DNA of 64,000 bases from Narthecium ossifragum (Eukaryota; Streptophyta; Magnoliopsida; Dioscoreales; Nartheciaceae): NCBI GenBank assembly GCA_963920575.1, contig OY986966.1, positions 3,926,130-3,990,129 on the forward strand, given 5' to 3'. Positions 31,123 through 41,084 of this stretch are shown one piece after another (positions within the stretch are counted from its first letter, which is position 1; each line of letters starts with the position of its first letter). The notes below the pieces were generated by a model, which had not been told where the DNA came from, ran no database searches, and saw only the letters and a list, made by a program, of their open reading frames with translations. Both the position numbers and the translations under genes were made by a program.

Positions 31123-32430
31123 TTAAGGCCATATCATCTTACTTTGTAACATATCCACCGCCATCTTGGAATCGGACTCTAGTATTATATGCTCGCAACC
31201 TTTCTCCTTAGCCCAGCTGATGCCGAAGTATATTGCCTTGAGCTCAGCCTCCAAGCAAGACTTTGCCTCAATCGGCCTCTCCATCGCCCAGATTGCGTCA
31301 TCCCCTTTCATCTCCACCGCGCCAACAACCATTGGTTTCCTCCTATCACCAACCCACGACGCATCCATCTGCACAACCATGCCGTCCCACTGCTTCCGGC
31401 CATCTTCTCGACACCCTTTGTGTTGCAAGCATTCCTTAGCCATACGAATTGCTCTGAGAGTCACGCACCTGGCTGAGTCCCCACCCCCATCGAAGACCAC
31501 TCTGTTTCGATCTTTCCAAACAAGCGCATAAGCAACATATATTTTTAAGCTCCTCTTGCCCTCCTCATTCGATGATCTTAGTAAAAGATTGAGGAAGTCC
31601 TCTGCCCTCCGGTGCTCACTAATGTAGTTATGTTCAAGGAGGACTGCATTCAAGACTTCTTTGGCAAATTCACACTCCATCAACGCATGAGATATGCTCT
31701 CAACATCTTCCCCACACCTTGGACAAAAGCTTGTCGGAGACCAGCCTTCAACGCCACAAATCTTCCTTCACAACCAACTTGTCATGGAGAGCATGCCAGA
31801 GGATCTGTTTGACCCTCAACCCTATAGGCAGCTTCCAAAGATTGCACCAAACCCTCATCTCATCAAAATGGATTGGCCGGACCTTGTCCTTCACAAGGAG
31901 ATCATACGATGCCGCTGTGGAGATGGTACCGTTTCTATTCAAAGACCAACGACAGCTATCCTTGGCCTCACCCCTTCGAATCTGCATTCTGGTGATGTCC
32001 TCTGCTAAAGCTTCGTGAGCAAACGTCGCAATACGGTCCTAGTTCCATTCCGGCCTTTCTTGTAAATCTCCCACCACATCTGAACTGAAAAGAGCATCAC
32101 TATTAAAGAGCATAGGAGAATCTGCCAAGGCACCCGCGCCTAGCCAATTATCATGAACAAGGCTGATTGCACTCCTCTCTCCCGGCTTGCATATTAGGCC
32201 TTTCCTGAGCTTATCCGTTGCTGCTCACAAAGCTTTCCAGTGTGGGGATCCTCCACGTAGAGTTCTTTTGGTAGGGAGGATCTCTTTCCACGTAGAGTTC
32301 TTAGATGCTTTCAAATATTTTCCTTCTTATCAAGAAACCGAGCCATGCGATTCATCTTTAAGGCCTCCTATCATAATCGGAGGTCCTTCAAACCCAGCCC
32401 CCAACCTCCGTAGGTGGACAAACCTCCTTC
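31123..32430 (-). pseudogene. Decayed LINE (non-LTR retrotransposon) 3' part
   Basis: On the minus strand three linked pieces appear in order. Near 32400 a GGLSTYGGWGLGLKDLRL-like segment with stops corresponds to the end of the reverse-transcriptase ORF (GGLGIRxLxxxN). Next, 31987-31748 is a zinc-binding RT domain (WSLNRNGTISTAASYDLL, WKLPIGLRVKQILWHALHDK), continuing after a frame break as SFCPRCGEDVESISHALMEC. Last, 31683-31123 is an RNase H-like domain (VQMDASWVGDRRKPMVVGAV, CLEAELKAIYFGISWAKEKG, HIILESDSKMAVDML). Frameshifts and stops show it is dead. Confidence 0.85.
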
Positions 32431-32979
32431 CAAATTCATTAATGATGTTAGCTATTTTTTAAGTTAGTTTACTTCGATTTAACACAGACTTCATTTAGAA
32501 CAAGTACGTGCTCAAACATCTCTTTTTAGGCACCCTACTAGATATGTTGACCAAACTGTGTTATTTAAGGACTGTGATAACAGTGTTCGTCCTCCTACTC
32601 TGTTCCCAAATCAAGTGAATCTTCAAGCAGTGCAGATTGATATGATCTGATACTGTATTGAATAACTCCGCCGTTGACGATGAGCAAAACCAGAACACGC
32701 AAGAAGAAATTATAACTGAACCCTCCCATGCATGCTACCAACCCGGATATAGCATCTATTAGATGCCTGTTTCAAGAACAATATGCTACAATGAGGGGTT
32801 CAAAATGTTACTGTCTTGTATATACCCATATCTAATTCAATGTACAACATGCTCTTTGGCAAATCCTAGTAACAATATGAATCAAGTCAGTACACTTTCC
32901 CATGGGGAAAGAAAAAGAACAAAAAGCTATCTGCTGGCCTCTATGACTCTATACATCCAATCGAACTATGCACTCAAAC
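32431..32979. other. Intergenic; 3' flank of the DREB2 gene
   Basis: No gene seen. It probably carries the DREB2 3' UTR on the minus strand. Confidence 0.4.
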
Positions 32980-34732
32980 TTAGAACCCAGTATTGCCACC
33001 ATCCTCCAACTCGTTCAATCCCATGCCAAGATCCAAACATCCAAACTCGATGTCATATCCATCCAAATTTTGCATCATTTCCTGTATCATCTCCTCACTG
33101 AAGTCATAGGCACCATCTGCATCCATGTGGCCAAGCGTCCCCAGCATCTTAGCATCAGGATTTTGCAACTGGTACAAGTAGGCATCAGAATTTTGCAACT
33201 GGTACGAGTACACGGATTGATCTTCAGTATCGATATTCTCAAGCTTCATTCCGGGATCCAAAACTATATGGTTCAATATATCATCTTCATCAAGATTGTA
33301 TTCTGGACCACCATCTTCTTTGTACTCTGAAAGGCCCAACCATCCTCCGTTGTCTTTGATATCGAACCTCCCCTTGTTCTCTTCTTCAACTTGTATGCCG
33401 GTGCCGCAACTGCCTCCATCGTGCCAGCTGAACCATCCTCCCTCATCTTCGATCTTAATCATCCCCTTGTTCTCTTCTCCAACCTTTATCCCGGCACTGC
33501 AACTGCCTTCCTTGTATCCCTCTTCGAGTTTCAAAACCATCCCCCCTTTCTCTTCTCCAGCTTTTATCCTAGTGCTGCAACTGCCTTCCTCATACCCCTC
33601 TTCGAGTTTTGGAACACGCATCTCGTATCCCTCTTCAAGTTTCGGAACCGTTCCCTTGTTCTCTTCTCCAACTTCTATACTGGTTGTGTAACTGCCTTCC
33701 TCGTATCCCTCTTCGAGTTTTGGAACCTTCAGCTCCGATTGCACCACACCGCTCTCTTCAGAATAACTCTCTGATTCTGATGTTGCACACGACTTCAGCG
33801 GCTCTGTTTGCAGAGTCTTCAAATCAGAATCTCCGACGCCAAAGCTGCTGTGATGACTCAGAGTCGACGTCTCCAGGGACATTGCCGGAGACTCTCCAAC
33901 GAGTTCATCTTTCTCTGGGATATTGAGCCGAGCACATGGGCCATACATGATCCTGGCCGCAGAGTCGTAGGCAAGAGCAGCTTCCAGTGCAGTAGGGAAG
34001 GTGCCCAGCCACAGGCGGCCGCTCTTACTAGGCTGTCGAATTTCGGCAACCCATTTACCCCAAGTGCGCTGCCTTACTCCTCTATATTTGCAGGTGGAGT
34101 TCTCCGGTCCCCCCTTTCCTGCCATGCAGCCTTTTTTTGAACCCTTTGCTTGTAATTTCCGAGCTCTCCTCTGGCCTAGCTCGTCTTCATGGCGGGCGGT
34201 TTCCCACTTGGCGATTGCCGCGGCCACATCGCCATTACGCCTCCTCCGCGGTCTAATCCTTCTGCAGAGTAAAGAGAACCAGTATCAGTTCATGAATGAA
34301 AACAACACGGTGGAGTGGAGTTACTATTGATAGATACACGAGAAGCTTCTGGAAAACCCTAAACCTCTTGCTTCTCCATTGCTCTTCTTCAAGAAAGCTC
34401 CACTAAGAGGCTAAAACACCCTCCTCCAAAGGCCAAGATCGACACTTTCAGTAGATAATCCATCCAATAGGAAAACCCAAAAGCAGAGATTCCAAAACCC
34501 TCGTCGATCCTGAACCCAAAACCCTCCTCTAAACCTAAAATCCCTAAAAACCCAACAACCCAATCATAACCAAACTTGCAAACGGATCCCCAAACACAAA
34601 ACCACCATAGCCCGTCAGAGCAAACAATCGAAAAAAGCAATCCTAGAACATGGAACACAATGAATCAAAAGAACTCGAGCAAACTCACCTCTCCGGCTGT
34701 AGCATACGGTGTAAATCTCCTCCAATCGACAT
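32980..34732 (-). CDS. DREB2-like: DREB2-type AP2/ERF transcription factor
   Basis: Two exons on the minus strand, 34732-34689 and 34261-32980, give 441 residues. Exon 1 ([14 protein letters not shown]) joins in frame to [20 protein letters not shown], a basic nuclear signal. The DREB2 hallmark [13 protein letters not shown] precedes the AP2 domain (residues ~72-129: [18 protein letters not shown]...[14 protein letters not shown]). DREB proteins bind DRE/CRT (A/GCCGAC) in drought- and heat-response promoters. Val14 of the domain is kept, but the usual Glu19 is Gln. The middle (about residues 193-320) holds four or so 26-residue repeats based on [12 protein letters not shown]. The C-terminal end is acidic ([20 protein letters not shown]), like a DREB2 activation domain. 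The intron after a short first exon is usual for DREB2 genes. Heat-shock and ABRE sites lie upstream. Confidence 0.92.
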
Positions 34733-34895
34733 CCTCTGCTTCTCTCGATGATGATATCTTGCTCTCTTCTACTGATTCAAGTGATCAAATCGTATGGTTT
34801 CCCTCGTTAATCGGCTTCGTTTATATGTGAGAGCTCCTCTCGGGGTGCTCTTTTCTATTAGACGAAGTAAAGCTCCGAAACGCAAGCTCTCCTCG

Positions 34896-34903
34896 TATTT
34901 ATA
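34896..34903 (-). promoter_or_regulatory. TATA box of the DREB2 gene
   Basis: TATAAATA on the minus strand, about 165 bp before the ATG, predicts transcription starting near 34865. Confidence 0.65.
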
Positions 34904-34930
34904 GGGGAGCCGTGCTCCCGGATATTTCTA

Positions 34931-35004
34931 GACGTGACGTGTTCCATTCCGTCGCTGGTCGCGTTATAGCGCGACACGTGTCCTTGGAAAGTTCCGGAAG
35001 CTTG
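34931..35004. promoter_or_regulatory. Heat-shock element plus ABRE/G-box sites
   Basis: Two ACGTG cores (GACGTGACGTG, 34931-34941) and a palindromic GACACGTGTC (34973-34982) are followed within 5 bp by GAA-AG-TTC-CG-GAA-GC-TT (34987-35003). The latter is a perfect alternating heat-shock element. All lie 30-105 bp upstream of the DREB2 TATA box. Heat-shock factors and ABA-responsive bZIP factors are known regulators of DREB2A-type genes, so this is a plausible stress promoter. Confidence 0.7.
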
Positions 35005-35145
35005 ACTGAGAGGGTTTCATCGCCGTTAACCCGAATCTTGACGGCCACGTTGTGTCCGTGCTTTCACACATCGCTTTCTTGGAGGCTAAGTTTCCTATTC
35101 CTAATTGGGTGTTTGTTTTATATCCATTTATGGAAGGTGTGATTG

Positions 35146-35689
35146 CGGCTCGCAGTCGGACGAATCGGTTTCCCTTGTTGGGTTGGACTAATTAGAAGGT
35201 AGGATAGTGTCCCGATGGGATACGCGGTCCGAGCCAGACAACTTATATCAAGTCATAGTCTCATAGACACTGACGGATTAGTTTAATTAAGCGTGAGAAC
35301 GAGACAAATTGGAATTGATCAGTAGGATCCAACGTGGAACAGCCTGTATATAAGAATCCATCTCCAAACCCATCCCAAATTCATGCGAGTTTGTATGTCT
35401 TATTCCATCTCCGTTTAAAATCCATCTCGCTCTACTTAGCCAATATGGTGACATATAATATTAAAATAAAAATACATCACAAAAAAAGTAGAAAATCCAT
35501 AAATAAAAAGGCAATCATAAGAGAAATTTAATAGTTATTATTCTTCTAAATAATCATCCTATCAGATACTAATCAAGGAATTTGATTTTTTTTCTTTAAA
35601 ACTCAATTGAGTATATATGTATGGTAATATTAATAATAACACTATACCCATCCCAAATCCGATTAGCCCAATACCAAACCCGTTATATT
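35146..35689. other. AT-rich intergenic sequence
   Basis: Nothing recognisable. Confidence 0.35.
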
Positions 35690-37003
35690 AGGGGCAAGGC
35701 GGGCAAGACCCGCATTAACCCGCCCCATTACCGTCAAGGTTGTAAGCCCCTAACACGGCCTTGGAGTCATTCGGAGATGGCATGGTCAAGGCCCACGAGC
35801 ACAATGCAGTGGTCAGCGCCACAGGTCTCATGAGGCTTGGTGGTCTCAAGATACCATGGCAAACATGTCATAACACGGAGCGTCACGCATCATCACCAAT
35901 TTAGCACGGTGGACTTCGAAGATGACGCGACAATGTAAGAAGACGGCATAGTGGACCGGGCCAAGATCGGGACTTGACGCGCCATGGCACGAGTCAGGCG
36001 AGCAGCACACGCGGTGGGACGCGCTAGGCGGGAGCACGACATGCACCTAGGCAGATGGCACTCTGCGCGACATGGTGTCGATGGAAGTATGAGTCCTACT
36101 ATGACTCCCATTCCTAGCTCCACTAGGACTCTACACGTCATGGTGAGGATAATGACAAGTTTTGACACGGGTAAAGTTCAAGTTGCATGAGGAGTCCTAG
36201 TCGAATTAGGACTCGGCGCGCCATGACACGGTTGGTCATGGGGGCCAACTCAAGCGTGCGATCGACCAACTTCCACTTGGCTTAGGTTATTGGGAGGATA
36301 TGACACGAAAAAGATGAAAGATTCCATACTTGACGCTCAAGAATAAGGAGTCCTATTTCGGGTCAAGTAGGCCATGCGATTTTGGCAAGAGCTATCCAAA
36401 GCACGTCTCAGCTCAACAAGAAGTCTAGATGAAGTGGACAACTTTATGATTGGCCAAGTCAGAGTTCATATTGACATTGAGCAAATCAAGAACCCAGAGT
36501 TGGAGTTGAGTAAGGAGTTCTTCTTAATAGACGAGACCTAGGAGCCGGCCTCTATATAAAGAAGCAACCAACCTTGTGTTGGAGCATCTGGAGGGATCTG
36601 GAGATCTTGGGTAAACTCTCGGATTGAAGGTCCATGAGGGATTGAGAGATCGTGAGAGAGAGGGAGTTGTCGTCTACCACGAATTGTGAGGCGAGATTCT
36701 GAGATTTTAGGTTTAGAGCTTCTTCTATTGATAGTGATTGTACTCCAAGAGATTGGGGGCAAGAGAATAGTGCTCTTGTAATCATTTATCAATAAAATGA
36801 GTTGAGATCTTATCGCTTTACCTATATTTGTGTCTTCTTGTGTATATAAGGAAGAAAAAAGAGAGGCTGGTCAAGGGGGCGCGGTCGACGTGTGGGCTTG
36901 ACACGGGCAACGCACGGGAGGTGCGTAGGACGCGCTGGTGCGTGCCATGTAGACTGGACGATCGGTGTCTCTCGGCGCCATAGAAAATTTTTGGTGCTGA
37001 CAC
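35690..37003 (+). mobile_element. LTR-like retroelement remnant
   Basis: A GC-richer block rich in CATGGCACG-like words is followed by a TATA box (CTATATAAAG at 36552), a GA-rich leader, an AATAAA signal (36791) and a T/G-rich tail. It ends GGTGCTGACA near 37003. This order is that of an LTR or the 3' part of one. No coding frame, primer-binding site or clean target duplication was found, so its limits are approximate. Its last ~20 bp recur at 38850, so it was already in place when the CLASSY promoter region duplicated. Confidence 0.45.
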
Positions 37004-38849
37004 TAACCAGCGTGATAATTACCATCCCAGTGTACGTTTGATTACTTCAACCTGGTGGTGGTTTAGTCATGTCATTTGATTTATTTATAAAACAAAATCA
37101 CAAATCTAATAATACAAATATACAATATACAAAATGGTAAATACTCCAAACATGCCCGCCAAGTTAACGGTGTGCTCGATTTTAAGTCAAACTCGAGCCC
37201 GAATTGGTTTAGATTTTGGCCTCAGTCAGACTCAAAGATGACGCTCGAATTCGGATCCGTATTTGATATATCCTAGATTGGCTCCCTGAGTAGTGTCAGT
37301 GCGTCGCACGCTCTCTCTGCGTGCGAATCTATCAATAGTTCTCGGGGCCTCGGCTTTCCAGAATCCCAGGGCATCTCCTCTCTATTAAAGAAGAGAGAGA
37401 GAGCTAAACCCCTCCGTCCCATCGAGGCCTCCGCCGCCGGCGACCTCTCGCACATCTCCAAACCCAGTGCTTGCTCTCCGCTGCGTTGCACGGCAACACC
37501 TCCCGTGTTCACCAGAAAATCGTCAATTCACGCCTTTGCTACCACCATTGATTGTATGCCTTTTATCTCATTTATTGCCTTGATTCTTTACATTGAATGA
37601 AAGCAGTGGATTGTTGAAATCAGGGTTTGTACCAAAAATAGAGACTCAGGATTTTATCACTTAGATTGTATTCTAAAAGTATGCTTCTTTGATGGCCCCG
37701 AATCTTCCCAGATTTCTTCGGGCAAAGCAGGATGGATAGCACAAAGTGCTATTTGAGCTACTTTTAGCTATTTAGATTTTATAATGCTCAATTTTAAGTG
37801 AGGTTTAATTTCTCAGCAACTTAATTATTTTGGCTATGTTCTCTTATTTCAGTGTTACTTGTCTTGTCTGATGCAGATTTGCTGTTGAGGTGCTTATCTG
37901 CGGGGTAGCTTGTGAGCAGAATGCTGGACAAAGATGTTTCTCTTCACGGCCGTCCGATTGACGGCACCCGTAAGTATCTTAAAATATGGTGGTTTTCCAG
38001 TAGAATTTGAGTATATTAAGATGTATTAAAGGTAAACAAGTGATCTAAAACTACCCCAGCTTTACGCTCTTGCATTCAAACTCAGCAACAAGAACTAAAG
38101 AATGGCTGTTGAGATCTCAAAAGTGAAAAATAAAGGAACCAAAAACTGCTGAGGCTATCTTGAGTTTTTCTTTGAATGTTATTTACCCACATGTTCAGAA
38201 GAACATAGTTACTTATCTAAGCACTTCTAATCTGTCTATGTTTATGTGTTTCATTTAGTGTGTAGCATTTAATTTTGCAGCTTTTGAGGCATTTTATCAT
38301 GGAGCATGGCATGGAATTGATAATGTGGTGGTCAAGGATGCGAGACTGTTTATACAAGTGAACCACCAGGGATCTTTGACAGAGGATAACATTCATGATG
38401 ACAAGCTCCGTTTACGATCAAGAAAGGCAAATGCATCTGATTGTGTGCACTTTCTGAAGCCTGGTATTGATGTGTGTGTACTATCAGCAAATCCAGTTCT
38501 AGCGAGTCCAGATCAAGAACCACAACCTGTATGCTACCTTAACATTTATCAAACGAACTGCTAGTTTATTTGATGTTTTGACAAATAATGCTATTTACTA
38601 GTCTTTACTTGTGTTATTCATCTGACTTCTTGATCTCCAATATCCCCCTTCAACTATCCTTGCCATTTGCATCATTGTTTCCCTAAATTAATAGATCTTA
38701 TGTTCTTCCATTCCAGATATCTTTTTATTTATTCTCTTTCCCAAGCGGCAATATTTAGGCAAGACTGGCCTCCTTGTTTTTAAGTTCACAGTTCTCATAA
38801 TGTCTAACTTGTTTGTAAACCTTCTCCTATGCAGTTGTGTTCAAAAATT
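37004..38849 (+). pseudogene. Truncated upstream duplicate of the CLASSY gene 5' end
   Basis: A near-identical copy of the promoter, 5'-UTR exon (about 37290-37553), coding exon 1 (37921-37969) and coding exon 2 (38281-38528) of the gene at 41085. It breaks off inside exon 3 right after TTGTGTTCA (38838), where it joins the start of the next copy. Splice sites are intact. If expressed, it would encode MLDKDVSLHGRPIDGTPFEA and on to ASPDQEPQP, then foreign residues. Between the two copies, coding exon 2 differs by one visible residue (DDK here, GDK in the live gene). Expression is unknown; it could act as a truncated N-terminal protein or be silent. Confidence 0.85.
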
Positions 38850-39548
38850 TTGACGCTGACACTAACCCCGTGACAATTACCATGCCGGTGTGCGTTTGAT
38901 TACTTCAACCTAGTGGTTGTTTAGTCATGTCATTTGATTTATTTATAAAACCAAATCACAAATCTAATAATACAATATACAAAATGATAAATACTCCAAA
39001 CATGCTCGCCGAGTCAACGGTGTGCTCGATTTAAAGTCAAACTCGAGCCCAAATTGGTTTAGATTTTGGGCTCAGTCAGACTCAAAGATGACGATCAAAT
39101 TCGGATCCGTATATGATGTATCCTAGATTGGCTCCCTGAGTAGTGTCAGTGCGTCGCACGGGCTCTCTCTGCGTGCGAATCTATCAATAGTTCTCGGGGC
39201 CTCGGCTTTCCAGAATCCCAGGGCATCTCCTCTCTATTAAAGAAGAGAGAGAGAGAGCTAAACCCCTCCGTCCCATCGAGGCCTCCGCCGCCGGCGACCT
39301 CTCGCACATCTCCAAACCCAGTGCTTGCTCTCCGCTGCGTTGCACGGCAACACCTCCCGTGTTCACCAAAAAATCGTCAATTCACGCCTTTGCTACCACC
39401 ATTGATTGTATGCCTTTTATCTCATTTATTGCCTTGATTCTTTACATTGAATGAAAGCAGTGGATTGTTGAAATCAGGGTTTGTTCCAAAAATAGAGACT
39501 CATGATTTTATCACTTAGATTGTATTCTAAAAGTATGCTTCTTTGATG
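38850..39548 (+). repeat. Second copy of the CLASSY promoter and 5'-UTR exon
   Basis: Matches 37003-37690 almost base for base, including the LTR-tail phrase GACACTAACC, the TTGATTACTTCAACCT block and the AGAGAGAG-containing UTR exon. It ends at GATGGCCCC, where unrelated sequence begins. The interrupted segment resumes at 40774. Confidence 0.9.
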
Positions 39549-39770
39549 GCCCCCTCTCAACTAAGAGAGAGAGAGAGAGCGCACGCTAAACCCCTCCGTC
39601 CCATCGAGGCCTCTGCCGCCGGCGATCTCTCGCACATCTCAAAACCCAGTGCTTGCTCTCCGCTGTGTTGCAGGGCAACATCTCCCGTGTTCACCAGAAA
39701 ATCGTCATCATCACCAATTTCGTTCACTGCATATATCTCCTTATTTCTCCGGAAAGGTGCCATTGGTTAG
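39549..39770 (+). repeat. Third, diverged copy of the CLASSY 5'-UTR exon
   Basis: Shares AAACCCCTCCGTCCCATCGA and CAGTGCTTGCTCTCCGCTG-type phrases with 37406-37520 and 39260-39360, with more differences. It then continues into unique sequence (TTTCGTTCACTGCATATATC). Confidence 0.8.
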
Positions 39771-39927
39771 GGTATTCACTTCATTGTTGGGAGCTTACAA
39801 TGTTGAAAGGTCATTAATTTTGCTAGTGTTTGTGTTTGTGAAAAGCAATGCTCTTGGTTGCACTGTTACTATACGAGTTTGATTGTCTAATCCAGCATTG
39901 GATCAATAGTGATTGTATGCACCTATA

Positions 39928-40133
39928 TGTTAGAATATCTGTCTAGTTTTTAGAGATATGAATATCTCTAAATAGGTTGATTGCTTGATTGGTGCTTTCA
40001 TATTGGTAATTTCCTTCTTTGTCTTACCTTGTAGTTGCGTTCTTATTCTATAAAAAGACCGCTCTTTTTAAAGTTTAAGATAAAAAAATACAGTAAAATT
40101 TTGCGACTCTTTTTCAATATTCTTTATTTTAAC
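39928..40133 (+). mobile_element. Copia-type LTR fragment
   Basis: A TGTTAGAATATC start, a CTATAAAAAG-like TATA near 40050 and the following methionine-tRNA primer-binding site fit a short Copia 5' LTR of about 205 bp. The exact 3' edge is unsure because the usual CA end is not clear. No gag or pol follows, and no second LTR was seen. Confidence 0.65.
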
Positions 40134-40134
40134 G

Positions 40135-40146
40135 TGGTATCAGAGC
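40135..40146 (+). promoter_or_regulatory. Copia primer-binding site
   Basis: TGGTATCAGAGC, complementary to the 3' end of initiator methionine tRNA, directly after the LTR-like segment. It is the diagnostic PBS of plant Copia elements. Confidence 0.85.
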
Positions 40147-40772
40147 GTTTTCGATCCACCCCTGACCCATCCAACTTATTGATCCCGCGAGGCGCATCTA
40201 GACGCGTCCCTTTCCCAGCGAATCTTTCTTTGCAGATTCGCGCAGATTCGCCGAGGAAGGGAGCCCGTTACCTGATTGTTTTCTTTTCTGGTGCTTTGCT
40301 TACGATCCTTGCGATTCCGCTTCCACGCGTTCTGATTTGGAGTTCAACTTCCCGCCGCCGCTAGCAGCCTTTTTTTTCCCGACCACAGCGGCTCCGTCCT
40401 TGCTCGCGGCCTTCTCTGGATCCGGCGTCTTGGATTCATCTTCTCCCTCTTCGACGAGCCTAGAGCTCTTCTTCCCGATCTCCCTCATTCCCGCTCCGAC
40501 TAGGACCTCCCCTGTTCGCGACCAAGCTTCTCCGGCTACTTCCGCAGCCAGCTCCGCCCGTGAGTTCTGAGGCTTCTTGCTGCCACGCCGAGTGCCATTC
40601 TGTTTTGATCCATCATTGGATCCAGTCGTGTGTGCTTAATTAAGCAAGATCAGATCCGGGCCGTTTGTCTTGGTGATCTTTCCAAGGATCCAAGCATCCT
40701 GTCGATCGCTATCTAGCTACGACGACTTGGGAACGTGGCGTTTTCCTCTTTTCCAGCTGACGAGACCCGAGG
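40147..40772 (+). other. GC-rich leader-like sequence after the Copia PBS
   Basis: GC-rich, without a convincing gene. It is probably the untranslated leader of the truncated Copia element or a captured promoter. CLASSY intron sequence resumes at about 40774. Confidence 0.4.
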
Positions 40773-41084
40773 GATTGTTGAAATCAGGGTTTGTACCAAA
40801 AATAGAGACTCAGGATTTTATCACTTAGATTGTATTCTAAAAGTATGTTTCTTTGATGGCCCCGAATCTTCCCAGATTTCTTCGGGCAAAGCAGGATGGA
40901 TAGCACAAAGTGCTATTTGAGCTACTTTTAGCTATTTAGATTTTATAATGCTCAATTTTAAGTGAGGTTTAATTTCTCAGCAACTTAATTATTTTGGCTA
41001 TGTTCTCTTATTTCAGTGTTACTTGTCTTGTCTGATGCAGATTTGCTGTTGAGGTGCTTATCTGCGGGGTAGCTTGTGAGCAGA

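Noticed and set aside
33296..34140. Plus-strand Ser/Leu/Phe-rich frames opposite the DREB2 gene
   Set aside because: They are antisense of the repeated acidic region and AP2 domain. The minus-strand gene explains the sequence.
35739..37007. A clean solo LTR with TG...CA ends and a target duplication
   Set aside because: A TG start near 35739 and a CA end near 37002 can be chosen, but CTAAC after the end has no matching copy immediately before the start, so only an LTR-like remnant is claimed.
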